The position numbers and the translations under genes are program-made. This document shows positions 63,351 through 64,000 of a stretch of 64,000 bases of DNA, one piece after another (position 1 is the first letter of the stretch; every line of letters starts with the position of its first letter). The DNA is from Martinezella lusitana (GTDB lineage Bacteria > Pseudomonadota > Alphaproteobacteria > Rhizobiales > Rhizobiaceae). The notes under the pieces were generated by a model. That model did not search any database and had not been told where the DNA came from. It saw only the letters and a program-made list of their open reading frames with translations. The stretch is from positions 124,001 through 188,000 of the forward strand of contig NZ_WUEY01000011.1 of NCBI RefSeq assembly GCF_010668395.1, in the 5' to 3' direction.

Positions 63351-64000
63351 CTAGCCGATATGCGGTAGCGCGTCGCTTGGCACGCCGTCGCGCACCACGA
63401 CCCGGCCGCGGCGAATGACCGTTCGGCGCTGCGGCGTCAGCGCGACCGCCTCGGCGAGAGTTCGGGCCGGCACGAGCACCACGTCGCCGTGGCAGCCGCT
63501 CGACAAGCCGTAGTCGGCAAGAGCGATGCCCTCGGCGCTGCCGAAGGTGCAGATCCGCGCCATTTCCGCGAGATCGGCATCGTTGGTCATGCCGTTGCGC
63601 TGCGCCAGGTACTTTGCCCGTTCCAGCATGTCGCCATTGCCCCAGGGCTCCCAAGTGCCCTGGATGCCGTCGGAACCGGATGCGAGAACAATGCCCGCCT
63701 GGCGCATGGCCCGCAGCGGCAATGCAGGCCCGGAGGGGCTGCCGACCGTCATGACCGCAATTCTTTCGGCGGCGAGAGCATCGACAAGCGCGCGCTGCCT
63801 CGGCGCGTCCAGCATGCCGAGGCAATAGGCGTGGCTCACCATCACCTTGCCCTGCATGGACAGGGCCCGGGTTCGTTCGACGATCAGTTCGAGACAGAAG
63901 GCGCCAAGCTCGCCCGGCTCGTGCAGGTGGATATCGATCGGCTTTCCGTAGCGCTCGGCAAGCCCGAAGATCGCGTCAAGATGATGGACGGGATTGCGAT
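63351..64000 (-). CDS. Amidohydrolase, cytosine-deaminase-like, 3' part
   Basis: The last 216 or so codons of a metal-dependent amidohydrolase; the 5' part lies beyond the right edge. IDIHLHEPGELGAF supplies metal ligands, KVMVSHAYCLGML the next His, and the region with ASGSDGIQGTWEPWGNGDML holds the conserved Asp. The C-terminal beta strands (RTVIRRGRVVVRDG) are usual for COG0402 cytosine-deaminase-like enzymes. It would deaminate or dechlorinate a nitrogen heterocycle in the cytosol; the substrate is not known. Confidence 0.85.
   Translation of the reverse strand, partial: RNPVHHLDAIFGLAERYGKPIDIHLHEPGELGAFCLELIVERTRALSMQGKVMVSHAYCLGMLDAPRQRALVDALAAERIAVMTVGSPSGPALPLRAMRQAGIVLASGSDGIQGTWEPWGNGDMLERAKYLAQRNGMTNDADLAEMARICTFGSAEGIALADYGLSSGCHGDVVLVPARTLAEAVALTPQRRTVIRRGRVVVRDGVPSDALPHIG

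Overview
The window reads as GC-rich alphaproteobacterial chromosome or megaplasmid, most likely a Rhizobiaceae relative (Rhizobium, Agrobacterium or Ensifer type). The evidence is the gene content: Dpp and Pot ABC systems, a DUF982 protein, DUF1254 and DUF2092 proteins, a CadC-like wHTH/TPR regulator of the kind common in rhizobia, and GTG/ATGA-coupled operons. No rRNA, tRNA, CRISPR array or insertion sequence was seen. The first gene (bases 1-643) and the last (63351-64000) are cut by the window edges.

Region 1 (1-25058) is an organosulfur-type catabolic island. It holds four acyl-CoA-dehydrogenase-fold flavin monooxygenases (DszC/SfnB type), three NtaA/SnaA/DszA-type luciferase-like monooxygenases, one SsuD/SfnG-like monooxygenase, a nitroreductase-family flavoprotein, a DszB-like desulfinase with the Cys/His/Arg triad in place, and a DUF3088 protein with a CPYC motif. 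Transport is by one DppBCDF importer plus three separate Tat-type family 5 solute-binding proteins. A LysR regulator, an aldo/keto reductase and a YdhS-like FAD protein complete it. The likely logic is uptake of a sulfur-containing substrate, stepwise FMNH2-dependent oxidation and C-S cleavage, and final desulfination. The substrate is unknown. A LysR-like palindromic box is shared by at least two and perhaps three promoters here.

Region 2 (25572-32936) looks like one polyamine or amino-compound operon: a PuuB-like FAD oxidase, PotB, PotC, PotD, an XRE-cupin regulator, PotA and an aldehyde dehydrogenase. Two AT-rich GTGAAAA/TTTTCAC palindromes lie before the oxidase and before potB.

Region 3 (33212-34477) carries a CBS-BON protein and a GNAT acetyltransferase.

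Region 4 (34551-62363) is the most striking part. It is an envelope gene set tied together by an 18-bp sequence, RTTTACNGTWRCGTACTY, found eight times in six intergenic regions. Seven of the eight copies sit about 53-75 bp before a start codon, and divergent gene pairs carry facing copies. The boxes precede a DUF1254/DUF1214 protein, a DUF900 lipoprotein hydrolase, a Cys-type sulfatase (with the MoxR-DUF58-DUF4381-BatA-BatB/C-BatD operon behind it), its presumed formylglycine-generating enzyme plus an exported HAD phosphatase, an outer-membrane transporter-like protein, a small protein plus autotransporter, an outer-membrane protein plus MscS channel operon, and a DUF2092 plus Pro/His-rich protein operon. 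A membrane-anchored wHTH-TPR regulator encoded in the middle (48828-50540) is the obvious candidate reader of the box. I regard this regulon as the best candidate for an undescribed system.

Region 5 (62507-64000) has a GntR/FCD regulator and the 3' part of a cytosine-deaminase-like amidohydrolase.
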